From contig NZ_BMKS01000005.1 of the NCBI RefSeq assembly GCF_014644455.1, positions 130,055 to 194,054 of the forward strand: a stretch of DNA of 64,000 nucleotides, read 5' to 3'. The position numbers and the translations under genes were made by a program. The DNA comes from Caldovatus sediminis. GTDB taxonomy: Bacteria > Pseudomonadota > Alphaproteobacteria > Acetobacterales > Acetobacteraceae. Below, piece by piece: positions 47,321-55,214 of the stretch. A model generated the notes under the pieces. It saw nothing but the letters and a program-made list of their open reading frames with translations, searched no databases and was not told the DNA's origin. Each line of letters opens with the position of its first letter. Position 1 is the first letter of the stretch.

Positions 47321-47440
47321 CACCGTTTTGGCTGCTCGCTCTCGCGCGAGCATGATGGCCGAGAACAAGGCCTGCGGTTGATGCCGTTCCTCGCGGTTTG
47401 TTGATTTGACGCGCGCGCAACCGAGGATTGACGGAGGGCG

Positions 47441-48070
47441 TCACGCCTCGCCGCGCGCGGCCGGCGGTTCGGCGCCCGACCCCGGCGCGGCGGCGAATCG
47501 CGGCATGGTCGCATGGCCGGGCGCGCTGACGCCGTGGCCGCGCAGCACCACGCCCAGGCAGGCCAGGATCAGGCGCAGGTCGCGCGCGAGGCATGGCGGC
47601 GCCTCGGCATACCGGGCGTCGAGCTCCAGCCGCACCTCCCAGGGCACCGCATTGCGGCCCGCTGCCTGCGCGAGCCCGGCGAGGCCCGGCCGCACCGCGA
47701 GGCGCAGCGCCTGGCGCGGAGTATAGAGCGGCGTGTAGTCCGGCGGCAGCGGCCGCGGGCCGACCAGCGACATCTCGCCGCGCAGCACGTTGACGAGCTG
47801 CGGGATCTCGTCGAGGGCCGTGGCGCGCAGCCAGCGGCCGAGCGGGGTCAGGCGCGCCGCGTCCTCGCCCGCACCGTCGCGCATGCTGCGCAGCTTGAGC
47901 AGCGTGAAGGGCGCGCCGCCGCGCCCGGCGCGGCGCTGGCGGAACAGCACCGGCCGGCCGAGCGTGGCGCGCACCGCGAGTGCCGCCGCCGCCAGCACCG
48001 GCGCGAGCAGCACGAGCAGCGCCGCCGCCGCGGCGACGTCCAGGGCGCGCTTGCCCCAGCGCTCATACAT
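47441..48070 (-). CDS. Initiating sugar-phosphate transferase (PglC-like monotopic PGT)
   Basis: 209-residue member of the bacterial sugar transferase family. A single re-entrant hydrophobic helix (about 9-33) is followed by VLFRQRRAGRGGAPFTLLKLRSM, the catalytic DE pair D87-E88 in ALDEIPQLVNVLRGEMSLVGPRPLP, and a C-terminal RPGLAGLAQAAGRN. It transfers a sugar phosphate to undecaprenyl phosphate. It lacks the long WcaJ N-terminal membrane domain. The start overlaps the ligase-like gene by 8 nt. A second, unrelated initiating transferase is encoded at 57503. Confidence 0.9.
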   Translation of the reverse strand: MYERWGKRALDVAAAAALLVLLAPVLAAAALAVRATLGRPVLFRQRRAGRGGAPFTLLKLRSMRDGAGEDAARLTPLGRWLRATALDEIPQLVNVLRGEMSLVGPRPLPPDYTPLYTPRQALRLAVRPGLAGLAQAAGRNAVPWEVRLELDARYAEAPPCLARDLRLILACLGVVLRGHGVSAPGHATMPRFAAAPGSGAEPPAARGEA

Positions 48071-49361
48071 CGCGCCGACGGCTCCCGGGGATGGCCGCCG
48101 CCGGGCGCGGCCCCGCCCCGATGCCGAGGCTGAGCGCGAGGCCGAGCGCGAACCACGCCATCCGGTTGCCGAGGTCGGTCGAGACCAGCACCGCGACCGC
48201 CATCGGCAGCACCAGCGCGGCGATGCGCGCCGCCCGGCCGGGCTCCGCCCGCGCGCCGAGCGCGCACGCTGCGACCCCCGCGCCACCGAAGGCGATCAGC
48301 CACAGCGCGAAGCCGGGCAATCCGCCCTCGGCCAGCGCCTCCAGCGCGTGGCTGTGGGGGTGGAGGCCGCGCCGCTCGCCGTGCCCGGCGGCGATGGCGA
48401 AGCCGCCGGGGCCGAGGCCGAAGGGCGCCGTCCCGCCCGCCTCGCGCAGCGCCGCGGCCCAGAGCGGCGCACGGCCGGAGGAGATGCCGATGGCGGGATC
48501 GGCCAGGCGCTCGAGCGTGCGCAACCCCTCGACCCGGGACGGGTCGAGGAGCAGCAGGGCGAGGCCGGCGAAGATGGCGAGCGCCGCCAGCAGCGCCCAG
48601 GCCAGGGCGTCGAGCGGACGGCCGCCGCGCCAGAGGCGCAGCGCCGGCGCGAGCCCCGCGGCGAGGACGAGCCCCGCCAGCGCCGCCCGCCCCCCCGGCA
48701 GCAGCGCCGCCAGCGCGAGCCCGGCGAGCACCGCGCCCCAGCGCAGCGCGGCGGCGGGCCGCCGGTGCAGCCGCGCCTCGGCGGCGCGGATGGCGGCGAG
48801 GCCGGCGGCGGAGGCGATGGCGAGGCCGGCGAGCTGGTACTGCACGCGGAGCTGGTCGGGCGGCGTCGTGCCGGCGGTGCCGCCCAGCACCACCTGCTCG
48901 GTCGCCAGCCCCCAGGCGACGGTGGCCGCGGTGAGCGCGCCGATCGCCAGGGTGGCGGCGCAGAAGGCACGCCGCGCCCGCGCCTCGGCGCCGATGGCGA
49001 GGCCGGCGAGCAGCATCGCCGGGCCGAGCAGCACCGCCTCCGGCAGCTTGGCGGCAAGGATTCCGGCCGAGCGCGACCAGGCGCCGGCCAGCACGAGCCA
49101 GAGCCACAGCGCCGCCGCCGCCGCGAGCGGGAGGCCGAGCGCGGGCGCGAGCCGCCAGCGGCGCGCCTCGGCGCAGAGCATCAGCGCCAGGGCGGGGAGC
49201 AGGAGCGCCAGGGCGGCGAGGGTCAGGTCGAAGGGCAGCGCCGCGCCGGGCGGCGTGGACTTCAGCGCGCCCGCGAAGTGCAGCGCGGCGCCGGACAGCC
49301 CGGCAAGGACGGCGGGCGGCGCGGCGGCGCCCATCGCCGGGCCGGCGGAGCCGTCAGCCAT
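48063..49361 (-). CDS. O-antigen ligase/polymerase family membrane protein
   Basis: 432 residues with about 10-12 spans. The large periplasmic loop carries SSGRAPLWAAALREAG and HPHSHALEALAEGGLPG, the Wzy_C/WaaL signature with its conserved histidines. Both polymerases and ligases share this, so it may be the Wzy polymerase of this locus, which otherwise lacks one. It is overlapped at both ends: 8 nt with the Wzz-like gene and 8 nt with the PglC-like gene. Confidence 0.85.
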   Translation of the reverse strand: MADGSAGPAMGAAAPPAVLAGLSGAALHFAGALKSTPPGAALPFDLTLAALALLLPALALMLCAEARRWRLAPALGLPLAAAAALWLWLVLAGAWSRSAGILAAKLPEAVLLGPAMLLAGLAIGAEARARRAFCAATLAIGALTAATVAWGLATEQVVLGGTAGTTPPDQLRVQYQLAGLAIASAAGLAAIRAAEARLHRRPAAALRWGAVLAGLALAALLPGGRAALAGLVLAAGLAPALRLWRGGRPLDALAWALLAALAIFAGLALLLLDPSRVEGLRTLERLADPAIGISSGRAPLWAAALREAGGTAPFGLGPGGFAIAAGHGERRGLHPHSHALEALAEGGLPGFALWLIAFGGAGVAACALGARAEPGRAARIAALVLPMAVAVLVSTDLGNRMAWFALGLALSLGIGAGPRPAAAIPGSRRRDV

Positions 49362-50343
49362 GGCCGAAGCGGCCCTCGCCGGGCGGACGTGGCGGGCGCG
49401 GTATCGGCCCGCCGGCCGGAAGCGCCTCCGGCGCGCGCGGCCCGTCCGGTCGGGGCGGCGCCCGGGGCGAGCCGGACCGGCGATCCGCACCGGGGGCCGC
49501 GCGCGGTTCCGCGTCGGCGACGCCGCGCAGCAGCGCCGCGCACGAGGCCGCGCCGAGCACCGCCATGGGCGCGGCGAGCGCCAGCAGGGCGAGCAGCAGG
49601 GGGCGGTTCGGCAGCGACGGGCGCAGCTCGACCGCGGGGGCGGCGACCAGCCGCGCCGCCACCGCCTCGTCCGCCGCCACGATCAGCCCGGCGCGCTGCT
49701 GCTGGGCGAGCAGCTCGTAGAGGCTCTGGCGCAGGAACAGGTCGCGCTCCTCGGCCAGCCGGCGCTCCAGCGCCGCGACGCGGCGCCGCGCCACCTCGGC
49801 GAGGTCGGCGCGGACCTTGGCCTCGGCGAAGGCGTGCAGGCGCTGCAGCGCGTCGAGCGCGGCGGCGCGGTCGCGATGCGCGAGCGCGACCGACCAGGTG
49901 ACGGAGGTGAGGCTCTGCGTCACCGCGAGGCTGCGCGCGAGCCAGGCCTGCACGTCGTCGAGATCGGCCTCGACGCGCAGGCCGAGCAGGCCGCGCAGCC
50001 AGCCCGTCGGGCCGGAGGCGCGCTGCCCGGTGAGGTCGGCAAGGATGCCGGTCTCGCGCGCCAGCAGCTGCGCCGCCTCGCGCGAGCGCAGCGCGCCGAG
50101 ATAGACGGCGAAGTTGCCGGTCGGCCGCGGGTCGAGCAGCCCGGCCGCGGGGAAGGGCGCCGGGGCGAGGAGCGAGGAGACGGCGATCGCCGTCGTCTCC
50201 GCCGGCGCCACTACCGCCTCCGCGACGTAGCGGCGCGGCCAGGACAGGATCAGCGCCGCGCCCGCGAGCCAGAGCGCGAGCGTCGCCAGCAGCGCGGCGC
50301 GTCGCATCCGCCAGAGGGCGCGCAGGAGGAGCTCGAGCGGCAT
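49354..50343 (-). CDS. Wzz-like chain-length determinant (polysaccharide co-polymerase)
   Basis: 329 residues. An N-terminal span (about 15-34), a periplasmic helical region with long heptad-rich helices (about 150-230; VARRRVAALERRLAEERDLFL) and a C-terminal span (about 247-272) give the Wzz layout. There is no cytosolic tyrosine-kinase domain. The C-terminal cytosolic tail of about 55 residues is Pro/Arg-rich. The usual Pro-rich motif before the second span is weak. It probably sets chain length together with the ligase/polymerase-like protein. Confidence 0.8.
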   Translation of the reverse strand: MPLELLLRALWRMRRAALLATLALWLAGAALILSWPRRYVAEAVVAPAETTAIAVSSLLAPAPFPAAGLLDPRPTGNFAVYLGALRSREAAQLLARETGILADLTGQRASGPTGWLRGLLGLRVEADLDDVQAWLARSLAVTQSLTSVTWSVALAHRDRAAALDALQRLHAFAEAKVRADLAEVARRRVAALERRLAEERDLFLRQSLYELLAQQQRAGLIVAADEAVAARLVAAPAVELRPSLPNRPLLLALLALAAPMAVLGAASCAALLRGVADAEPRAAPGADRRSGSPRAPPRPDGPRAPEALPAGGPIPRPPRPPGEGRFGHG

Positions 50344-50391
50344 GCCGATGGCCGACCCTGCGGCACGAGCGCGCGCGCCGGCAATGGCCGC

Positions 50392-52278
50392 TCAGGGCAG
50401 GCGCAGCACCGTGACGATCCGTGAAACCGGGGCGCGGGCGCGCAGCTCGAGCACCGGGGCGGGGCGGACCACGCCGTAGGCGGGGCTCTCCCAGCCCTGG
50501 ACGAGCGCGGCTTGCAGCGGCGCGTCGGCCTGCGCCGAGAGCTGCGCGAGGGGGCCGCGCACGCCGTCCGGCAGGAGCGTCCAGTCGCCTGGGGCGAGGC
50601 GCCAGCGAACGACGATTTCACGGAAGACGCCAGCGACGCGGTCCTCGATTCGCCAGGTGCGGCCCTCGGCGGCGAGGGTGCGGGCGTGGGACCGGCCACG
50701 GTGGTCGGTGTAGCCGGCGCCGTCCGGCAGGGCCTCGGTGCGCGGCCAGCGGGCGAAGAGGAAGCGGCCGGCGCGCGGCATCTGGTCCTCGCCGTCGAAG
50801 GCGAGGGTGTTGTGCGCGGCGGTGCCGGTGAGGTGCGCGTGCCACCAGGCGTGCTCGGGCGGCGGGTTGTAGGCGCCGGTGCCGCCGTCGCGCAGCAGCG
50901 TGAGCGCGCCGTCGCGCAGCTCGAGGTGCAGCAGGTCGGCATGGCCGGGGCGGAAGCGCAGCGGGTGGCCGGTGCGCAGCAGTGCGTGGGCGCCGGCACA
51001 GGACAGGCCGAGCCAGCCTTCGGAGCGCCAGCGCGCGGGGGCGTGCCTGGCCGCCGTCGCCGCGCCTTGCCCGCCCCGGCCGGAAGCGGCGAGGTCGAGC
51101 CAGGCGCATCCCGGATCCGCCTCGTCCGCCGCCTCGTCCGGCACGAACAGGCGCAGCGCGCGCGCGATGCTGCCGCGCGCGTCCGCGGGCCCGAGGAGCG
51201 ACAGATCGGCGAGCGCCGAATCGTCGCAATGGCCGATGCGCGGCAGCGCGCCGGTCGTCGGCTCCATGACGCGGCGCAGCCAGAGCGCGGCGGCGCGGGC
51301 GCGCCCGGCGAACGGCGCCGGGAACTCCGGCGCGCCGTGCCGCCGGCGCAGCCACTCCGCCACCGCCAGCGTGTCGAGCAGCAGCCGGTGATAGCCGGGC
51401 GAGGGCTGGGCGAAGGCACCGCAGGGGGCGACCAGGCGCGCGACCGTCGCCGCGAGCCGCGCGCCGCCGCGGCGGGACATCGCCGGGTCGCCGAGCAGCA
51501 GGCCGGCGGCGAACAGGCCGGCGGCCTCGGAGACCGGGTGGTTGTTGTCCTGCGCCTCCGCATAGGCGGCGGTGGCGGCGATGCGGCGCGCGTGCAGCGC
51601 GATCAGCGCGCGCAGGCCGCCCGGCATCGCGGTGCGATCGCGGTCGGCATCGAGCAGGGCGAGGGCCAGCCCGAGGTGCAGCACGCGCAGCGCCGCCTCC
51701 TGCCCGCAGGCCCAGTTCGGGCCGCGCCAGGGCGGGTTGCGCGCGACCCAGTCGGCGAGTAGCGCCTCCATCCGCGCGCGGTGCGGCCCGGCGGGGTCGA
51801 GCCGCGCGGCCTGGGCGAGCAGCGGGAGCGCGGCGAGCCGGCTGCGCTCCCACACCGGGCGCACGTCGCCGGGGCCGAACAGGTCGAGCGCGAGGGCATG
51901 CGCCGTCGCCGGGAAGGGCCCGTGCCAGTCCTGCGGCGGCGACGGCGCGGCCGCGGCGGCGCCGAGCACGCGCGCGGCATGCCCGGGCGGCAGCGCCGGC
52001 GCCGGGCGCGGCAGGGACGGCGGCAGGAACGGCCCGGCGGGGACCGCCGCCTCGCCGAGCGCGCGTCGCGCGAGGCCCGCGGCCCGTTGCGCCCGGTGCA
52101 GCGCATAGCGGGCCACCGCCCGCGGGCCGAGGCGCCAGGCCGCATCCGCCGCGACCGCCGCCTGGCGCAGGCGCCGCCGCGCGGCTCGCGCCAGCGCCCG
52201 GGCGCCTCCAGCCGGGCGCTGTTCCGGACGCGGCGTGTCCTCGGGGGCCGATCGTGAATTCAGGGTTAATCCCCGCAT
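50392..52278 (-). CDS. Heparinase II/III-family polysaccharide lyase
   Basis: 628 residues. The alpha/alpha-toroid part contains NWACGQEAALR (188-198) and QDNNHPVSEAAGLFAAG (243-259). The C-terminal beta-sandwich has HADLLHLELRDGALTLL and GTAAHNTLAFDGEDQM. Such lyases cut uronate-containing polymers by beta-elimination. No signal peptide is seen; the first 80 residues are Arg/Ala-rich. It is the first gene of the leftward operon, so it probably trims or releases the polymer made here. The frame is open further upstream, but the ATG at 52278 respects the divergent promoter region. Confidence 0.88.
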   Translation of the reverse strand: MRGLTLNSRSAPEDTPRPEQRPAGGARALARAARRRLRQAAVAADAAWRLGPRAVARYALHRAQRAAGLARRALGEAAVPAGPFLPPSLPRPAPALPPGHAARVLGAAAAAPSPPQDWHGPFPATAHALALDLFGPGDVRPVWERSRLAALPLLAQAARLDPAGPHRARMEALLADWVARNPPWRGPNWACGQEAALRVLHLGLALALLDADRDRTAMPGGLRALIALHARRIAATAAYAEAQDNNHPVSEAAGLFAAGLLLGDPAMSRRGGARLAATVARLVAPCGAFAQPSPGYHRLLLDTLAVAEWLRRRHGAPEFPAPFAGRARAAALWLRRVMEPTTGALPRIGHCDDSALADLSLLGPADARGSIARALRLFVPDEAADEADPGCAWLDLAASGRGGQGAATAARHAPARWRSEGWLGLSCAGAHALLRTGHPLRFRPGHADLLHLELRDGALTLLRDGGTGAYNPPPEHAWWHAHLTGTAAHNTLAFDGEDQMPRAGRFLFARWPRTEALPDGAGYTDHRGRSHARTLAAEGRTWRIEDRVAGVFREIVVRWRLAPGDWTLLPDGVRGPLAQLSAQADAPLQAALVQGWESPAYGVVRPAPVLELRARAPVSRIVTVLRLP

Positions 52279-52390
52279 CGAGACCCGGACGCGTCTGGAC
52301 CCATCCTGCGGACCGCCTTTTGGTTGAAAGACCAGGACTTTCACATACCGAAATCGGTTCTGCGATGCGAGGCGAGGCGACGCGCTGTCC
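52279..52390. promoter_or_regulatory. Divergent promoter region of the exopolysaccharide locus
   Basis: This 112-nt gap between divergent operons is markedly AT-richer than its flanks. It includes TTGAAA at 52325-52330 with the rightward candidate -10 CATACC at 52345-52350, only 14 nt away, so not convincing. Both operons almost certainly start here; I cannot fix the exact promoters. Confidence 0.5.
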
Positions 52391-55210
52391 ATGAGGGTCG
52401 TGTCGCGGCTCCGGCTCCTGCCGCCCCCGGCCGCGCGCGCGGCGGCGACCGCGGTGCCGCCCGGGGTGCCGCGCCGCCGCGCGGCCGTGCGCGGCGCGGC
52501 GCGGGTCGCGGTTTTCCTCGCGCTGGCGTCGGTGCCCCTCGGGGCCGTGCCGGCGGCGGGGCAGCTCGGCGCCCCGGGCGGCGGGGCCGGATCGCAGCTC
52601 CTCTCGCCGCCGCGCCTGCCGCCGGTGCTGCCGGACGGCACGCCCCTCCCGTCCCTGCCGCCGAGCGCGCAGGAGGACATCCTGCAGCGGATCATCGGCG
52701 CCTCCGCCGGGCGCGCAGGCGGTGCCCCGGGGACGCCGCGCGGCGCGCCGGCCGCGGCGCCGTCGCCGCCGCCTTCGTCGGTGACCGCGCCGCCCTCCCC
52801 GCCCGCTTCCGCGGAGGAGCCGCTCTCCAACCTCGAGGCGTTCTTCGCCGCCCGCTTCGATCCCGCGCCGGACCCGCCGCTGCGCCAGTTCGGCTACGAC
52901 ACCTTCCGCGTCCCGCCACCCGGCGCGGCCGCGCCGCCGCCGCTCGGCCTGCTGCCCGACGACTACCGGCTCGGCCGCGACGACGAGCTGGTGCTCGCCT
53001 TCCGCGGCCGCGCGCGGCAGACCCTGACGGTGCGCGTCGGCCGCGACGGCATGCTGCTGCTGCCCGACCTGCCGCCCGTCCCCGCCGCCGGACGCACGCT
53101 GCGCGAGCTGCGCGCCGATCTCGAGGCCCGTGCCCAGCGCGACCTCGGCGGCTCCGAGGTCTTCGTCAGCATCGGCCAGGTGCGCCAGATCGGCGTCTTC
53201 GTCGCCGGCGAGGTGGCGCGGCCGGGCATCCACGCGCTGACCGCGCTCGCCACCGTGCTCGACGCCCTCGCCGCGGCGGGAGGCGTGCGCAAGACCGGCA
53301 GCCTGCGTGCGATCCGCATCGACGGGCCGGGGGGCACGAGCCGCACGGTGGACCTCTACGCCGTCATCGCCGGCGCGCCGGGGCGCCCGGACCTGTCGCT
53401 GCAGGAGGGCGAGCGGGTCGTCGTCCCGCCGCTTGGCGCCACCGTCGCGATCGCCGGCGAGGTGACGCGGCCGGGGATCTACGAGCTGCCCGCCGGCGCG
53501 AGCGGCGCGCCGCTTGCCGCCCTGGTCGAGATCGCCGGCGGCACGCTGCGACCCGCCGGCAACCGCTTCCTCGTCCAGCGCACCGACGCGCAGGGACGGC
53601 GCAACGTCGCCGAGACCGGCCTCCGCGACATCCTGCGCCGCGGCGACGCGGTGCGGGTCGAGCCCGGCGCCGACGTCACGGTGAACCAGCTTCGGCTGAG
53701 CGGACACGTCGTCGCGCCGCTCACCCGCGCGAGCGGCGGGCGGGACGGCCTGTCGCTGCGCGCGCTGCTCGCCGATCCGCGCCTGATCCGTCCCGACCCC
53801 TATCCGCGCCTCGGCGTGGTGTGGCGCGCCGATCCGGCGACGCGGGTGCGCCGCTTCCTGCCCTTTGACCTGGGGCGGGTGCTGCGCGGCCAGGCCGACA
53901 TGCGCCTCGCCGATTCGGACGAGGTGGTGGTGCTCGGCCAGGCCGACATCCAGTGGCTCGCGAGCCCGCCGGTGCAGCGCGCGCTGCGCGGCGAGGCCCC
54001 GGGCGAGGAGGGGCCGGGCGCCTGCCCCGCGCTCGTCCAGCTCGCCGTCGCCGCGCGCGCCTCGCCGCACCGCTTCGCCCATGCGCGCGGCGCCGGCTTC
54101 CCGGACATCGGCGCGCCGCCCTGCCCGCGGATCTTCCTCGACTACCCGGCCCTGCTGCCCTTCCTGCTCGACCAGACCGTGCTGCTGACCGGCGAGGCGC
54201 GCCAGCCCGGACTCTACCCGATCCTCAACGACACCGGCCTCGACGCCCTGCTCGCCGCGGCGGGCGGGACGACCGACGCCGTGGACCTCTCCGCGGTCGA
54301 GTTCGCGCGCGAGCCGGTGGAGCAGAGCGCGGCGATCCCGCTCGCCCGCAACCTGCTCGACCTGCGCAGCCGCAACTTCGCCGCCGTGCGCCTCTCGCCG
54401 CGCGACGCGGTGCGCCTGCCGCGCGGCTTCGCCGACCGCGACATCGGGCCGGTGACGCTGCTCGGCGAGTTCCAGCGCCCGGGCGTCTACGACATCCGCC
54501 GCGGCGAGCGGCTCTCCGAGGTGATCGCGCGCGCCGGCGGGCTGACGCCGCAGGCCTATCCCTACGGCGCCGTGTTCACCCGCGAGAGCGTGCGCCAGCG
54601 CCAGCAGGAGGGGTTCCTGCGCACGGCGCGCGAGCTGGAAACCTCGCTGCTGCAGGTGGCGGCGGGGCAGGCGGTGGCGGGCTCGCGCGGCTCGCCGGCG
54701 GATCTCGGCAGCGCCATCACCGCCGGGCGCGAGCTCGCCAACGCCATCCGCGAGGCGCGCGCCGCCGGGCGCATGGTGGTCGAGGCGAACCCGACCGTGC
54801 TCGCGGCGCGGCCGGAGCGGGACGTGCTGCTCGAGCCCGGCGACCTGATCGTGATGCCGAAGCGGCCGAACGAGGTCACCGTGGTCGGGGCGGTGCTGAA
54901 CCCGGGCAGCCTGCAGTTCGTCTCGGGCTGGCGCGCCGCCGACTACCTGCGCGCCGCCGGGGGCGCGCAGCGCTTCGCCGACACGAGCCGCGCCTTCGTC
55001 GTGCTGCCGAACGGGCAGTCCACGCCGGCCGGGCTCTCGGCCTGGCAGCAGGGGGGGCCGCCGATCCCGCCGGGGAGCCTCGTGGTCGTGCCGCAGGACC
55101 CCTCGCCCTACGAGACCTGGGGCTTCGTCCGGGACCTGACGCAGGTGCTGACGCAGGTCTCGATCAGCAGCGCGGCGCTGGCGGTGATCGGGCGGCAGGT
55201 GCGGAACTGA
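52391..55210 (+). CDS. Multi-SLBB outer-membrane polysaccharide export protein (Wza-related)
   Basis: 939 residues, far longer than Wza (about 380). A basic N-terminus and hydrophobic core (about 38-56) look like a type I signal with no lipobox. A Pro-rich linker (about 60-145) precedes the Poly_export domain (LLPDDYRLGRDDELVLAFRG, about 187-260). SLBB-type units of the form G-V-RPG-Y...AGG follow near 268, 352, 597, 689 and 831, with a weak one near 437. Residues 500-590 form an insert without SLBB features. It presumably forms the outer-membrane/periplasmic conduit. yjbH-like follows after 4 nt. Confidence 0.9.
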   Translation: MRVVSRLRLLPPPAARAAATAVPPGVPRRRAAVRGAARVAVFLALASVPLGAVPAAGQLGAPGGGAGSQLLSPPRLPPVLPDGTPLPSLPPSAQEDILQRIIGASAGRAGGAPGTPRGAPAAAPSPPPSSVTAPPSPPASAEEPLSNLEAFFAARFDPAPDPPLRQFGYDTFRVPPPGAAAPPPLGLLPDDYRLGRDDELVLAFRGRARQTLTVRVGRDGMLLLPDLPPVPAAGRTLRELRADLEARAQRDLGGSEVFVSIGQVRQIGVFVAGEVARPGIHALTALATVLDALAAAGGVRKTGSLRAIRIDGPGGTSRTVDLYAVIAGAPGRPDLSLQEGERVVVPPLGATVAIAGEVTRPGIYELPAGASGAPLAALVEIAGGTLRPAGNRFLVQRTDAQGRRNVAETGLRDILRRGDAVRVEPGADVTVNQLRLSGHVVAPLTRASGGRDGLSLRALLADPRLIRPDPYPRLGVVWRADPATRVRRFLPFDLGRVLRGQADMRLADSDEVVVLGQADIQWLASPPVQRALRGEAPGEEGPGACPALVQLAVAARASPHRFAHARGAGFPDIGAPPCPRIFLDYPALLPFLLDQTVLLTGEARQPGLYPILNDTGLDALLAAAGGTTDAVDLSAVEFAREPVEQSAAIPLARNLLDLRSRNFAAVRLSPRDAVRLPRGFADRDIGPVTLLGEFQRPGVYDIRRGERLSEVIARAGGLTPQAYPYGAVFTRESVRQRQQEGFLRTARELETSLLQVAAGQAVAGSRGSPADLGSAITAGRELANAIREARAAGRMVVEANPTVLAARPERDVLLEPGDLIVMPKRPNEVTVVGAVLNPGSLQFVSGWRAADYLRAAGGAQRFADTSRAFVVLPNGQSTPAGLSAWQQGGPPIPPGSLVVVPQDPSPYETWGFVRDLTQVLTQVSISSAALAVIGRQVRN

Positions 55211-55214
55211 CGGC

